DNA of 49,520 nt from Flavobacterium glaciei (GCF_003350545.1 NZ_QQBA01000018.1:1-49520), one strand, 5' to 3'. Counted from the stretch's first letter, positions 7,972-17,463 are shown. Notes: generated by a model from the letters alone, not told the origin. Program-made: numbers and translations.

Positions 7972-8361
7972 ACAATTTTTAAACAAAAAGACTTTCAAGA
8001 TAAATTATCTGCAGCATCTAATGAATTATTTTTATGGAACAAAAAGAAAGAACAAGTTAGAAAAAAAGGCAATTACATTCGAAAAAATATTAATCATCAA
8101 TCCTTCTTTCGTTCTTTTATATTAACTGAATCAATTGAAGTAAATAAAATTGAAGTAAATTTTAAAAATGAAATTCTTCAAATTGATATTGAAAAAAAGA
8201 CATTCTTTTTTAGAAAAATAATACAAATTAGAAAAACATTTAAATCCTTAACAGATAAAGAAAACGCTTTTATTTTAGTTTTTAGAAATCAAAATTGTAA
8301 TGATACTAAACAATTTAAGCGAATCAAATGGTTTTATAATGATATCATTTATTCCAGCTGA
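7972..8361 (+). pseudogene. ATG-less open frame, possible gene remnant
   Basis: From the stop at 7969-7971 to the TGA at 8359-8361 one plus-strand frame stays open for 129 codons, although the DNA is very AT-rich and stops should be frequent. The product would be basic, rich in Lys/Asn/Ile/Phe, with segments such as ELFLWNKKKEQVRKK, SFFRSFILTES and KRIKWFYNDI. There is no in-frame ATG; only weak starts such as ATT at 7975 exist. The last 87 bases overlap the histidine kinase gene tail to tail. I do not recognise a family. It may be a decayed gene that lost its 5' end where the inverted repeat at 7908-7966 now sits, or chance. Confidence 0.3.
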
Positions 8362-10467
8362 AAGCGCTTCTTCAGTAATTTCAGCTTTATCGAAGGCAGT
8401 AAGTGCAACAATTGGTGTATCAATTCCCATCAACCGAATCTTTCTCGTAGTCTCAAAACCGTTTATCAGAGGCATATTGATATCCATTAGTATGACATCA
8501 AAAAATTCTTTATCTAGTATTTCAAGGGCAGCATATCCATTATCAACAACAATGCACTTGTAATTATTTTTTTCTATTGTTTTTTTAGTAACCAATTGAT
8601 TAATATGATTGTCCTCAACTACCAAAACTTTTATAGTTTGATTCGAAGTAATATCTACTTGAATATTATTGATAATTTCAATTGTTTTCTCCATGTTATA
8701 TTCGAATGCAATAACAAATTTGAATGTTGTACCTACATCAATTGAACTTTGAATAGCTATGGTACTATTGAATAACCCCAACAATTGTTTTACTATCGAA
8801 AGTCCAAGACCTGTACCCTGATAATCAGTTTCTTTTCTACCAATTTGCACAAATTTATCAAAAATCTTTTCCTGATCATCCAAAGCTATTCCTATTCCAT
8901 TATCTTTAATTTCAAAGTTGATAAAATAAGACTCATCTTCTATTTTTTCTAAATTTAGACTTATTGTTACTTCTCCGTTTAATGTGAATTTCAGAGCGTT
9001 ACTTACTAAATTCATAATAATTTGCGATAGCCTTAACTTATCACCAATTAGATATTCTGGAATAGCAGGATCAATTTTTACTATCACAAAATTATTATTA
9101 TTTTTTGCCAAAAATGAAAGCGAATTTATAACCATATTAATTTCATCTGAAATATTAAAAGTCATATTCTCTAATATCATTCTGTTATCTTCTATTTTGT
9201 TGATTTGGAGAATATCATTCACAAGTGACAGTAAATACCTAGCAGAAAATTTCAGTGAACTCAAATGTGGACTATTTGCTAATTCTTTGTGCTCGTCAAT
9301 CAACATATTAGTAATTCCAACAACGCCATACAATGGAGTTCGCAATTCATGACTGATGGTAGACACAAATTGGGATTTTAAAACCGAAGCTTCCTCTGCT
9401 TTTTCTTTAGCTAGAATTAACTGCTCATTAGTTTTAGAGAGTTCTGAATTTAATTTTTTTCTAAAATTATTATTTTTGAATAAATTATACACAAAGAGCA
9501 ACAAAACAAAGAGTATTAACATAAACAATATTACAATCGTTTTAGTTTTTTGAACTATTTGATGCTGCGCTTCCTTTTCGCTTTCAAATTTTTCAATCTC
9601 TCTTTTGTACTCATCTAACTCTACATTGATTCCGGCAACATTTGCTTTTTTTAGCTTGTCTTTATTATAAAGAATTTCGGTAATTTTATTATACAAGATA
9701 AGATTTTGGTATGCTTTCTTATAATCGCCTTTTTTCAATAAGAATTTAGAATATTCTAAATGTGCAAATGATAAATCTGATTTCTCATTAGTTTCATTTC
9801 CCGACTTTATGGCGTTCAAAAAATAAGCATTTGCTTTTTCATCATTACCTTTGTTCCCATGATACATTCCATTAAGCATGTACACTACACCCGCTGTCGA
9901 TTTATCGCCATATTTTATATTATTGCCATTGATAAATTCCAGATTTGTATAACCTTTTTCGAAATGACCCACATCAAAATACGCCCAAGTAATATTCAGT
10001 TTAGTCATGAAAATTTGGCTCGAATCAGCTATTTTAATACTGTATTTGAGAGCATTTTCAAAAAAATTTATTCCTTTTATATACTGCTTTTTTTCAAAAC
10101 AATAAATATTACCTAAATTATTATTAATCCTATTTTTTAATGTGTCGTTGTGCGTTTTATTAGCGTAAAGTAATCCTTTTTGATAGAAATAAATAGCTTT
10201 ATCAAATTCAGCTAATTCAGCATAATTTGCAGCAATTGTAATATAGGAAATGGTTGTCGAGACACTATCATTATGTACGATAGATTTATGTAATGCCTCT
10301 TTAGAAATTTTTAATGATTTTTCAAAATTAGCATCATTCAAAAAGTGAGAAGCCTGTTCGGTTAGTTCAGTGAGTTCTTTTTTACTATAAAGCTTTTTTT
10401 GAGCAATTAAATCATTAAACGTATTTGACACCAGTAATACCAATAAAATAACACGTATCTGACACAT
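8275..10467 (-). CDS. TPR hybrid sensor histidine kinase/response regulator
   Basis: This 730-aa two-component protein runs in order: signal peptide (1-22), periplasmic TPR-like helical repeats (about 35-265), coiled segment, one membrane helix (about 311-330), HisKA with H373 in STISHELRTPL, HATPase with NLVSNALKF, DNGIGI and GTGLGLS (about 485-590), and a receiver domain (612-730) with acidic pair E618/D619, phospho-acceptor D662 and K712. The stimulus is therefore probably sensed through protein-protein contacts outside the inner membrane, and the signal passes to an internal receiver. No output regulator gene is adjacent, so the partner is encoded elsewhere. The class is common in Bacteroidetes. 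It converges on the open frame 7972-8361, overlapping it by 87 bp. Confidence 0.92.
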   Translation of the reverse strand: MCQIRVILLVLLVSNTFNDLIAQKKLYSKKELTELTEQASHFLNDANFEKSLKISKEALHKSIVHNDSVSTTISYITIAANYAELAEFDKAIYFYQKGLLYANKTHNDTLKNRINNNLGNIYCFEKKQYIKGINFFENALKYSIKIADSSQIFMTKLNITWAYFDVGHFEKGYTNLEFINGNNIKYGDKSTAGVVYMLNGMYHGNKGNDEKANAYFLNAIKSGNETNEKSDLSFAHLEYSKFLLKKGDYKKAYQNLILYNKITEILYNKDKLKKANVAGINVELDEYKREIEKFESEKEAQHQIVQKTKTIVILFMLILFVLLLFVYNLFKNNNFRKKLNSELSKTNEQLILAKEKAEEASVLKSQFVSTISHELRTPLYGVVGITNMLIDEHKELANSPHLSSLKFSARYLLSLVNDILQINKIEDNRMILENMTFNISDEINMVINSLSFLAKNNNNFVIVKIDPAIPEYLIGDKLRLSQIIMNLVSNALKFTLNGEVTISLNLEKIEDESYFINFEIKDNGIGIALDDQEKIFDKFVQIGRKETDYQGTGLGLSIVKQLLGLFNSTIAIQSSIDVGTTFKFVIAFEYNMEKTIEIINNIQVDITSNQTIKVLVVEDNHINQLVTKKTIEKNNYKCIVVDNGYAALEILDKEFFDVILMDINMPLINGFETTRKIRLMGIDTPIVALTAFDKAEITEEALSAGINDIIIKPFDSLKLFSIITILISKN

Positions 10468-10594
10468 AATTAATCATAGTTTATCAAATATACATTTTAT
10501 TAATAAAAAAATAAGAAAAAGAACATTTTTCATATTAAAATCTGATTAAATATAAAATTAGTAAGGAGTTAAGAAAACCTCGTGTTATTTAAAC

Positions 10595-10626
10595 AAAAAA
10601 ACCGCCTCAAATTTACTTTGAGACGG
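10595..10626 (-). terminator. Intrinsic terminator after the symporter gene
   Basis: On the minus strand, CCGTCTCAAA pairs with TTTGAGGCGG (one C/A mismatch) around a 5-base loop, followed by a run of seven Ts. It lies 33 bp past the stop of the dicarboxylate symporter gene. Confidence 0.8.
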
Positions 10627-10658
10627 CTTGTTATGCTATGATTAAAACATTTAAATTA

Positions 10659-11936
10659 TTAAACGTCTACATTTACCGTTTCTTCATTACCCTCCCATTG
10701 TCCTACAACAGAGGTGGCTAAAGCGTTCCCTAAAACATTTGTTGCACTACGAAACATGTCACAAAAATGATCGATAGGTAAAATTAATGCGATTCCTTCA
10801 ATTGGAATATCAAACATACCACATGTAGCGGCAACGACAACTAAACTTGCTCTTGGAACACCTGCAATTCCTTTACTAGTAAGCATCAAAACTAAAAGCA
10901 TCGTCATTTGTGTTCCAATATTCAAATCGATTCCGTACGCCTGCGCAATGAAAATACTAGCGAAAGTCATATACATCATGCTTCCGTCCAAATTGAAAGA
11001 ATACCCAAGCGGCAACATAAAAGAAACTATTCTGTCTTTTACTCCAAAACGTTCCAATTCTTCTGTCAATTTAGGAAAAACTGCTTCACTACTGGTTGTA
11101 CCAAAAGCAATAATCAAAGGGCTAACTATTCTTTTAAGTAAAACAGTCATTCTGCTTTTTAGAAAAATATAACCCACCACAATTAATACTAACCAAAGTG
11201 AAGAAATTCCGACTAAAAATGAACCAAAAAATTTAAAATACGTTATCGCTAATTCTTGAAAATCTCGTACAGCAAAAACTCCGGCAATAGCTCCAAAAAC
11301 TCCTATTGGTGCAAACTTCATTACATAATTTACCATTTTAAGAACAATGTGAGACGTTTTGTCTAATGCATTTATGACAGGTTTTACATAATCACCTAGT
11401 GCGGCTGCGGCCAAACCAAAGAAAATAGAAAAAATTACAATTTGCAAAATCTCATTAGTTGCCATTGCTTCAAAAATACTTTTGGGTACAATATGCTCAA
11501 TAAAATTTTCAAAAGATATATTTTGTGTTTTTGCAGTAACCTCGGAAGCTGAACCCAGGTCAACATTTGATAAATTAAGACCTACTCCCGGTTCCAAAAT
11601 GTTTACCCAAAACATTCCGATTAATAACGATATGAATGAGGCTGTAAAAAACCATCCCATCGCTTTTCCTCCAATTCTACCTACTGCTTTTATATCTCCG
11701 AGCTTTGCAATTCCCACAACTAATGTCGTAAAAACTAAAGGCGAGATGATCATCTGGACCAATCGAATGAAGATTGTTGCAAGTATTTTAATTTTTGCAC
11801 TGAAGTTTTGTGCAGCTTCTGGAGAGATTGAATTATGAATTATAATACCCAAAATGGCACCTAATACCATCGCGATTAGTATCTGTCCCGTTAATCCTGA
11901 AAAAAAAGATGGTTTGGTGGTTGTTCTGTTACTCAT
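10659..11936 (-). CDS. Dicarboxylate/amino acid:cation symporter
   Basis: This 425-aa inner-membrane protein belongs to the DAACS/GltP-DctA (SLC1-like) family. Family signatures include the serine-rich re-entrant loop FGTTSSEAVFP, the NLDGSMMYMTFASIF motif (an NxDG-type cation/substrate site) and the second hairpin SKGIAGVPRASLVVVAA. At least eight hydrophobic segments are visible. It should import C4-dicarboxylates, glutamate or aspartate with Na+ or H+; the sequence alone does not decide which. It is monocistronic, with about 110 bp to aroC upstream and its own terminator. The start (MSNRTTTKPSFF) gives a short cytoplasmic N-terminus, typical for the family. Confidence 0.92.
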   Translation of the reverse strand: MSNRTTTKPSFFSGLTGQILIAMVLGAILGIIIHNSISPEAAQNFSAKIKILATIFIRLVQMIISPLVFTTLVVGIAKLGDIKAVGRIGGKAMGWFFTASFISLLIGMFWVNILEPGVGLNLSNVDLGSASEVTAKTQNISFENFIEHIVPKSIFEAMATNEILQIVIFSIFFGLAAAALGDYVKPVINALDKTSHIVLKMVNYVMKFAPIGVFGAIAGVFAVRDFQELAITYFKFFGSFLVGISSLWLVLIVVGYIFLKSRMTVLLKRIVSPLIIAFGTTSSEAVFPKLTEELERFGVKDRIVSFMLPLGYSFNLDGSMMYMTFASIFIAQAYGIDLNIGTQMTMLLVLMLTSKGIAGVPRASLVVVAATCGMFDIPIEGIALILPIDHFCDMFRSATNVLGNALATSVVGQWEGNEETVNVDV

Positions 11937-12047
11937 TAATTTGGTTGTTTATTTTAGTCTTACTTTAATTGTGTAAAATTTCGTTTCTTACTTTTTGTTT
12001 AATAAGATACAATGTGGTGTAATCAGTGATAGCTACAAAAATTAGTT

Positions 12048-13106
12048 TTAATATGTTTTGTTTATCAGATAAAAGTCGGCAAGCACAATCGCAGCCATTG
12101 CTTCAACTATAGGTACAGCACGTGGAACTACACATGGATCATGACGTCCTTTTCCTGTCATTTCTGTAATATTACCTTCCTTATCTAATGACTCTTGTTT
12201 TTGCATAATGGTCGCAACCGGTTTGAATGCAACTCGGAAATAAATGTCCATCCCGTTGCTAATTCCACCTTGAATCCCACCAGAAAGATTAGTTTGTGTA
12301 GTACCGTCAGGATTATATAAATCATTATGTTCGCTTCCTTTCATCTTAGAACCATCAAAACCACTTCCAAACTCAAATCCTTTTACAGCATTTATAGAAA
12401 GCATAGCTTTACCTAATTCAGCATGAAGTTTATCAAAAACAGGCTCGCCTAAACCAACAGGAACATTTTGAATCACACAAGTTACAGTTCCACCTACAGT
12501 GTCGCCTTGTTTGCGAATATCACGAATATATTCCTCCATAATTACCGCTGATTCCTCATCAGGACAACGCACTGGATTATTTTCAGTTTTTGAAAAATCT
12601 AGTTCTTGGTATGGTTTTTCTAAAAATATAGGACCTACAGAAGACACATAAGCATTGATTTTTATTTCTGGTAACATTTGCTTTGCAATAGCACCAGCTA
12701 CTACTCTACTAGCAGTTTCACGAGCTGAACTTCTTCCGCCTCCACGATAATCTCTTACACCGTATTTTTTTTCATAGACATAATCAGCGTGACTAGGTCT
12801 GTAATTGTCTTTTATATGCGAGTAATCATCTGATTTTTGATTGGTATTTGGAATAATAAAACCTATGGGAGTTCCTGTGGATTTACCTTCAAATATTCCA
12901 GATAAAAATTGTACATCATCTGGCTCCTTACGTTGGGTAACTATTGCCGACTGACCCGGCTTTCTTCTTGACATTTCAAATTGAATTGCTTCTAAATCTA
13001 TAGTTATTCCAGGAGGGCAACCATCTATTATACCGCCTAATGCTTCACCATGTGATTCTCCAAAAGTTGTTAATCTAAATAGTGTTCCGTAGCTATTTCC
13101 TGCCAT
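12048..13106 (-). CDS. aroC: Chorismate synthase
   Basis: This 352-aa enzyme makes chorismate from 5-enolpyruvylshikimate-3-phosphate using reduced FMN, the last common step of aromatic biosynthesis. Signatures are GESHGE near the start (H19), RRKPGQSA (about residues 47-54), the Gly/Arg-rich [18 protein letters not shown] and [17 protein letters not shown] towards the C-terminus. Length and start are standard. No other aro genes are nearby, which is common for Flavobacteria. A near-palindrome (13156-13177) lies in the roughly 190-bp gap shared with the divergent LpxH-like gene. Confidence 0.96.
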   Translation of the reverse strand: MAGNSYGTLFRLTTFGESHGEALGGIIDGCPPGITIDLEAIQFEMSRRKPGQSAIVTQRKEPDDVQFLSGIFEGKSTGTPIGFIIPNTNQKSDDYSHIKDNYRPSHADYVYEKKYGVRDYRGGGRSSARETASRVVAGAIAKQMLPEIKINAYVSSVGPIFLEKPYQELDFSKTENNPVRCPDEESAVIMEEYIRDIRKQGDTVGGTVTCVIQNVPVGLGEPVFDKLHAELGKAMLSINAVKGFEFGSGFDGSKMKGSEHNDLYNPDGTTQTNLSGGIQGGISNGMDIYFRVAFKPVATIMQKQESLDKEGNITEMTGKGRHDPCVVPRAVPIVEAMAAIVLADFYLINKTY

Positions 13107-13155
13107 TATAATTAGTTTTGAACAAAAGTACCATTTTAGTTCAAAGTTTAAAAGC

Positions 13156-13177
13156 TTATCCTGAAATTTCGGGATAA
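13156..13177. other. 22-bp near-palindrome between aroC and LpxH-like gene
   Basis: TTATCC and GGATAA flank TGAAATTTCG; the whole block equals its reverse complement except at one symmetric pair. It lies between divergent genes, where an operator could sit, but it could equally be a dispersed palindromic repeat. Confidence 0.4.
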
Positions 13178-13300
13178 AGTTTTAATAAACATTTCACATT
13201 TATTGATATTAATTTAATCTTGTCTAAGAATTCTTAACCTTTAATGCCATTTTTATTGTTAATAATTCTATTAATTTGGTAAACTTCAAATTCAAATACA

Positions 13301-14140
13301 TTGAAAAAAAGAAAAGTCGAGTTAGTTGTTATTTCTGATGTACACCTAGGAACTTTTGGTAGTCATGCTAAAGAACTTTATAACTATTTATCCTCTATAA
13401 AACCTAAAACGTTAGTCTTGAATGGTGACATTATAGATATCTGGCAATTTCGAAAATCATATTTCCCAAAAGCACATTTAAAAGTCATACAAAAAATTAT
13501 AAGTTTCGCATCCAAGGGAACTAAGGTCTACTACGTAACTGGAAATCATGACGAAATGCTTCGGAAATTTAGTGATATGAATATGGGTAACTTTGCTTTA
13601 GTAGACAAATTAGTTTTAAATCTTGATGATAAAAAAGCTTGGATATTTCACGGTGACGTTTTTGATGCTTCTGTGCAACATTCAAAATGGATTGCTAAAC
13701 TTGGCGGCTTAGGGTATGACTATTTAATACTTTCAAATCGCTTTGTAAATTGGTGTTTATCCAAAATGGGAAGAGAACCGTATTCTTTTTCTAAAAAAAT
13801 AAAAGCAAGTGTAAAAAAAGCAGTAAAACACATTTCTGATTTTGAGACAACTGCAACCGAATTAGCCATCGAAAAAAAATACGATTATGTTATTTGTGGA
13901 CACATTCATGAACCAAAGATGATTTATAAAGAGAATAAAAACGGGACAACTTTATATTTGAATTCGGGAGATTGGGTTGAGAATTTAACAGCATTGGAGT
14001 ACAATAAAAAACGTTGGAAATTATATAATTATTCCGAAGCAAATTATGTTGAAGAAGAAAACCTTTTTGAAATGGAGGATATTATAATTAATCAAATTGT
14101 GGAAAGAGCACTTTTCTCCAAACAAAATATTTTTTTGTAA
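13301..14140 (+). CDS. LpxH-like UDP-2,3-diacylglucosamine diphosphatase family protein
   Basis: The 279-aa protein is a calcineurin-type metallophosphoesterase. Its metal-binding motifs are in order: SDVHLG (D13, H15), NGDIID (D43), GNHDE, HGDVFD and CGHIHEPK. The closest familiar group is the LpxH-like UDP-2,3-diacylglucosamine hydrolases of lipid A synthesis, although many Bacteroidetes paralogs have unproven substrates. No ATG is available; TTG at 13301 gives the expected start MKKRKVELVVISDVHLG. There is no signal peptide, so a cytoplasmic or membrane-peripheral place is likely. The gene is divergent from aroC. The C-terminal 30 residues are acidic and less typical. Confidence 0.8.
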   Translation: MKKRKVELVVISDVHLGTFGSHAKELYNYLSSIKPKTLVLNGDIIDIWQFRKSYFPKAHLKVIQKIISFASKGTKVYYVTGNHDEMLRKFSDMNMGNFALVDKLVLNLDDKKAWIFHGDVFDASVQHSKWIAKLGGLGYDYLILSNRFVNWCLSKMGREPYSFSKKIKASVKKAVKHISDFETTATELAIEKKYDYVICGHIHEPKMIYKENKNGTTLYLNSGDWVENLTALEYNKKRWKLYNYSEANYVEEENLFEMEDIIINQIVERALFSKQNIFL

Positions 14141-14228
14141 TTCGAGATTCAAAGCTTTTCAATTCCAAAATGTGTAAATTATGTAACATTTAATTGAAAT
14201 TTTATAAACTTCGTAACCTACTTAATTA

Positions 14229-14236
14229 TACATTTG
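14229..14236 (+). promoter_or_regulatory. Putative -7 box of the barrel-protein gene
   Basis: TACATTTG matches TAnnTTTG and lies 20 bp before the ATG at 14256. A well-spaced -33 TTG is not evident. Confidence 0.4.
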
Positions 14237-14255
14237 TACCTATAAAAACTTACTT

Positions 14256-14759
14256 ATGAAAAAAATTATTTTATCAGCAATAATGTTAATTGGATTAGCA
14301 TTTACCGCACAAGCACAAGACATTTCGAAAAACGCATTAGGATTACGTTTTGGTGATAGCTATGGATTTGGAGCAGAAATTTCATACCAAAGAGCATTAG
14401 GTAGCAACAACAGACTTGAACTTGATTTAGGTTGGAGAAACAGAAGTAACTTTAATAATAATAGTTACGATGACAATGCTGTGAAATTAACAGGTTTGTA
14501 TCAATGGGTATGGAACATCGATGGTGGTTTCAACTGGTACGCAGGTGTTGGTGGTGGTGTAGGAAGCTACGGTTATGAAGATAACAATACAAAATACAAT
14601 GATGTTTTTGCATTTGCTGCTGGAAATATCGGTATTGAATATAATTTCGACTTTCCTTTATTAGTGTCTTTAGATTTTAGACCTGAATTTGGTGGTAGTG
14701 GATATTACAAAAACAATTATGGTTCTGATGTAGCTTTAGCTTTAAGATACCAATTCTAA
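14256..14759 (+). CDS. Small outer-membrane beta-barrel protein
   Basis: This 167-aa protein has a clear signal peptide (MKKIILSAIMLIGLAFTAQA, cleavage before Q21). The rest alternates aromatic/hydrophobic and polar residues in short strands (for example LELDLGWRNRS, FNWYAGVGGGVGSYGY, LLVSLDFRPEFGG) and ends in a C-terminal Phe (LRYQF), the usual sign of a barrel inserted by BamA. About eight strands fit the length, like OmpA/OmpX-type barrels. The function is not readable. It is monocistronic, with a TAnnTTTG box upstream and a strong hairpin terminator downstream. Lack of a periplasmic peptidoglycan-binding domain separates it from full OmpA. Confidence 0.8.
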   Translation: MKKIILSAIMLIGLAFTAQAQDISKNALGLRFGDSYGFGAEISYQRALGSNNRLELDLGWRNRSNFNNNSYDDNAVKLTGLYQWVWNIDGGFNWYAGVGGGVGSYGYEDNNTKYNDVFAFAAGNIGIEYNFDFPLLVSLDFRPEFGGSGYYKNNYGSDVALALRYQF

Positions 14760-14777
14760 TATTTTAGAAAACAAATT

Positions 14778-14812
14778 AAAAACGCCATTTGCAATGCAGA
14801 TGGCGTTTTTTT
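14778..14812. terminator. Bidirectional intrinsic terminator
   Basis: AAAAACGCCAT pairs with ATGGCGTTTTT, and the stem continues inward as TTGC/GCAG-type pairs with one wobble. T-runs lie on both strands between the convergent barrel gene and the PrcB-like gene. Confidence 0.85.
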
Positions 14813-15241
14813 TTATTTAAAAATGATTTCTTTTTTAGAATTTATTTTTACTACACAAAATGGATTTGTGAATGCTTGTGTAACCATACTGCCTGGTTCC
14901 GGATTAGTCTCTTTAATGGTGATAACAATATTTTCATCGGTTTCGATAACACTATCAATCCCTATACTATATCCGCCTGATGTTTTTTCTCCCATATTCA
15001 AAACTATAAAATTTGATTTCTGAACATCATTAGCACTAATTTTATTTTTTAAATTTTCATCGTTCTGCAACATTGCTATTTCATTTGGCTCCGTCAGAAT
15101 CTCAAAAAAACGAATACTTGCACCACCGTTTGATTGTTGGGTCAAGACTTCATATAAAGAACTTTTATCGGAACTTTTTGTAACTGCTGCACCGCAAGAA
15201 GCTAAGGTGACAGCCACTAATGATACTATTATTTTTTTCAT
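14813..15241 (-). CDS. PrcB-like lipoprotein
   Basis: This 142-aa protein has a lipoprotein signal ending LASC (C16). The C-terminal half resembles the PrcB C-terminal domain: a GGYSIGIDSV core, ITIKETNPEPGS and a final TNPFCVVKI strand. PrcB was described as a companion of the PrtP protease in Treponema; similar domains occur alone in many Bacteroidetes lipoproteins, so a protease-complex role is not implied. It is probably attached to a membrane facing the periplasm. It lies directly after bshA on the same strand, in the opposite sense of reading order, with 65 bp between its start and the bshA stop, so it may be the last gene of a bshA transcript. Confidence 0.7.
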   Translation of the reverse strand: MKKIIVSLVAVTLASCGAAVTKSSDKSSLYEVLTQQSNGGASIRFFEILTEPNEIAMLQNDENLKNKISANDVQKSNFIVLNMGEKTSGGYSIGIDSVIETDENIVITIKETNPEPGSMVTQAFTNPFCVVKINSKKEIIFK

Positions 15242-15306
15242 TGCTGCATTTATTTGTGACTAGAGTAAATTCTAGATTAATACTACTTTTATTCTAGATA
15301 TAATGG

Positions 15307-16440
15307 TTAAACGTATTTTTTTAATGCTTTTTCATACAGAGCTTCATAAAGTGGTAAAATGTTTTTGATATCAAATTGTTTTGCTACTGAAAGCGCATTT
15401 TCCTTAAATTTCTGAAGGGTAGCATCATCTTTTAAAATCTTTAAAGCGTTCTGCGCCATTTCATCCGTTTTTCCTACATCACTTAAATATCCTGAAATAC
15501 CATCAAAATTCACTTCCGGTAAACCTCCAGAATTACTAGAAATTACGGGAACACTCCAAGCCATAGCTTCTAGAGCAGCAAGACCAAAACTTTCTGTTTC
15601 TGATGGCAATAAGAACAAATCAGTGTAACTTAAAATTTTATCAATCTCATTACTATTGCCAAAAAAAATAACTTTGTCCTGTATTCCTAATTCCTGACAT
15701 AAATATTCTGCTTTTTCTTTTTCAGGACCATCCCCTACCATCATTAATTTAGCTGGTATTTCTTTTTGAATACTAAAGAAAATTTTAATTATATCTGGAA
15801 TTCGTTTTACTTTTCTGAAATTACTGATGTGCGTTATAATTCTTTCGTTTTTATTGGCCATTACGGAACGATGACAAGCTGTACTTGGGTCATTCATGTT
15901 TTTGTCTAATTCTATAAAATTAGGAATGACCTCAATTTCATTTTTTATCTTGAATAATTTAAGAGTATCATCTTTTAGACTTTGGGAAACCGAAGTAACA
16001 AAATCAGATTTATTAATGCTAAAAGTCACTGCTGGTTTATAAAAAGGATGATTTCCTACCAATGTAATATCGGTTCCATGAAGTGTCGTTACCATTGGAA
16101 TATTAATTCCTTCATCTTTCAACATTTGTTTTGCCATATAACCCGCATAGGCATGTGGGATTGCATAATGTACGTGCAACAATTCGATTTTATAGAGTTT
16201 TACCATATCCACTAATTTGCTTGACAAAGCTAATTCGTATGGTTGATAATGAAATAATGGATATTCAGGAACATTTACTTCGTGGTAATGCACATTTGGG
16301 CTCAGTAGCGCCAAACGCACAGGCTGACTGTAGGTTATAAAATGTATTTCATGACCGCGACGAGCCAGTTCAAGGCCTAATTCTGTAGCGACAACACCAC
16401 TTCCACCAAAGGTGGGATAACAAACTATTGCAATTTTCAT
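15307..16440 (-). CDS. bshA: N-acetyl-alpha-D-glucosaminyl L-malate synthase
   Basis: This 377-aa GT4-family glycosyltransferase joins GlcNAc from UDP-GlcNAc to L-malate, the first step of bacillithiol synthesis. The N-terminal MKIAIVCYPTFGGSGVVATELG is typical of BshA, as are HVHYAIPHA and TTLHGTDITLVG. The C-terminal nucleotide-sugar motif is ETESFGLAALEAMAWSVPVISSNSGG (residues about 279-305, with E-x7-E). Length and start match the family. It is cytoplasmic. bshB and bshC are not in the window. It is preceded by a 381-bp gap without a recognisable gene, which should contain its promoter. Confidence 0.92.
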   Translation of the reverse strand: MKIAIVCYPTFGGSGVVATELGLELARRGHEIHFITYSQPVRLALLSPNVHYHEVNVPEYPLFHYQPYELALSSKLVDMVKLYKIELLHVHYAIPHAYAGYMAKQMLKDEGINIPMVTTLHGTDITLVGNHPFYKPAVTFSINKSDFVTSVSQSLKDDTLKLFKIKNEIEVIPNFIELDKNMNDPSTACHRSVMANKNERIITHISNFRKVKRIPDIIKIFFSIQKEIPAKLMMVGDGPEKEKAEYLCQELGIQDKVIFFGNSNEIDKILSYTDLFLLPSETESFGLAALEAMAWSVPVISSNSGGLPEVNFDGISGYLSDVGKTDEMAQNALKILKDDATLQKFKENALSVAKQFDIKNILPLYEALYEKALKKYV

Positions 16441-16821
16441 CTATGTAATTTAATAAAACGAAATTAAGAAAAATAGGAATGTGTTTTATGGAAATTTAAG
16501 TTAAATCATTACCAACTCAAAACTTAATTCGCTGAATTCTTACAGCAGTTAAAATCGCTGACTAATAAAAGTCAACTTCAGCAAAAAAAACTTCAATGTG
16601 GTAGTTAGCAGAATTATATATCATCAGTAAAATGTTTGTGTGTCATTTTAGATAATGAAATTTATAAAAAAGAACTAATAACATTCAATAGTGTTACTAA
16701 TTATGAAAATTAGTGTCTTATCTATTGATTTGGCTCATAAAATCACCATATTATACCCTACAAATTATTCATTTAAGGTTAATTGATTTAGAATGAATTC
16801 TTAATCATTTTCAAACAATAA
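16441..16821. other. 381-bp intergenic region, no gene recognised
   Basis: This very AT-rich stretch lies between bshA and the PAP2 gene, both on the minus strand, so it contains the bshA promoter. It holds a 27-codon plus-strand frame at 16702-16785 starting with ATG, too short to support, and a weak imperfect hairpin around 16547-16580. I see no RNA gene or repeat in it. Confidence 0.5.
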
Positions 16822-17463
16822 TCACTGAATATCAGTTCCTTTGTTATCCTTTTTATAAGTTTTTTTATTTATCCACTTATTCACTTTATAACTTAGATAT
16901 GCCGAGCCACTGCCAATAACTGCACCCGCAAGTACATCACTAGGATAATGAACCCCTAAGTGCATTCTAGAATATCCCACTGTACTTGCCCAAACAAAGG
17001 ACGGGGCAATAACAAACCATTTAGGATAAGCTAAACTCAGTGAGGTTGCTGTTGTAAAAGCTAAAGAGGTATGTCCAGAAGGGAATGATCTTCCCAGAGA
17101 AGATGCAGCTTGATCAATATCTGGATAGGTTTCAAATGGTCTGTTCCTTTTTATAGTATGTTTTAATGCTATAGTAACAAATGCATTAACTAAGAAAGTC
17201 TCGCCTAAAAAAACTGCTTGTTTCTTGATAGAACTATCTTTTTTTATTAATCCAACAGAATATATGATAATAGGAGTTGAAATACTAATTGGAACCGCAG
17301 TGTTTGTAACAAATTTAAAAGTTGGGTCCAAATTTTTATTTCTATCAATATTGATATCTCGTAGGATATTAATATCAATATTTTGAGCATTTACAAAAGT
17401 CATGCAAAAAAGCAATACAATTAAATTGACTTTTGCAAAAACGGTATTCCTGTTTTTCATCAC
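16822..17463 (-). CDS. PAP2 superfamily phosphatase
   Basis: The 213-aa protein carries the three-part acid-phosphatase signature: KRNRPFETY (K-x6-RP type), SFPSGHTS and YSRMHLGVHYPSDVLAG (SR-x5-H-x3-D). It has an N-terminal signal-like segment ending near FVNAQ and several hydrophobic helices, so the active site should face the periplasm. Likely substrates are lipid phosphates such as undecaprenyl pyrophosphate, lipid A phosphate or phosphatidylglycerol phosphate; the sequence does not choose. Two adjacent ATGs are possible starts. It follows the GH3 fusion gene on the same strand, but a hairpin terminator (17546-17585) is placed between them, so it likely has its own promoter. Confidence 0.88.
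   Translation of the reverse strand: MMKNRNTVFAKVNLIVLLFCMTFVNAQNIDINILRDINIDRNKNLDPTFKFVTNTAVPISISTPIIIYSVGLIKKDSSIKKQAVFLGETFLVNAFVTIALKHTIKRNRPFETYPDIDQAASSLGRSFPSGHTSLAFTTATSLSLAYPKWFVIAPSFVWASTVGYSRMHLGVHYPSDVLAGAVIGSGSAYLSYKVNKWINKKTYKKDNKGTDIQ

Noticed and set aside
8984..9352. 122-aa ORF antisense to the histidine kinase
   Set aside because: Lies wholly inside a well-supported gene; shadow frame of AT-rich coding DNA.
16702..16785. 27-codon plus-strand ORF between bshA and the PAP2 gene
   Set aside because: Too short, no recognisable motif or start signal; consistent with chance.
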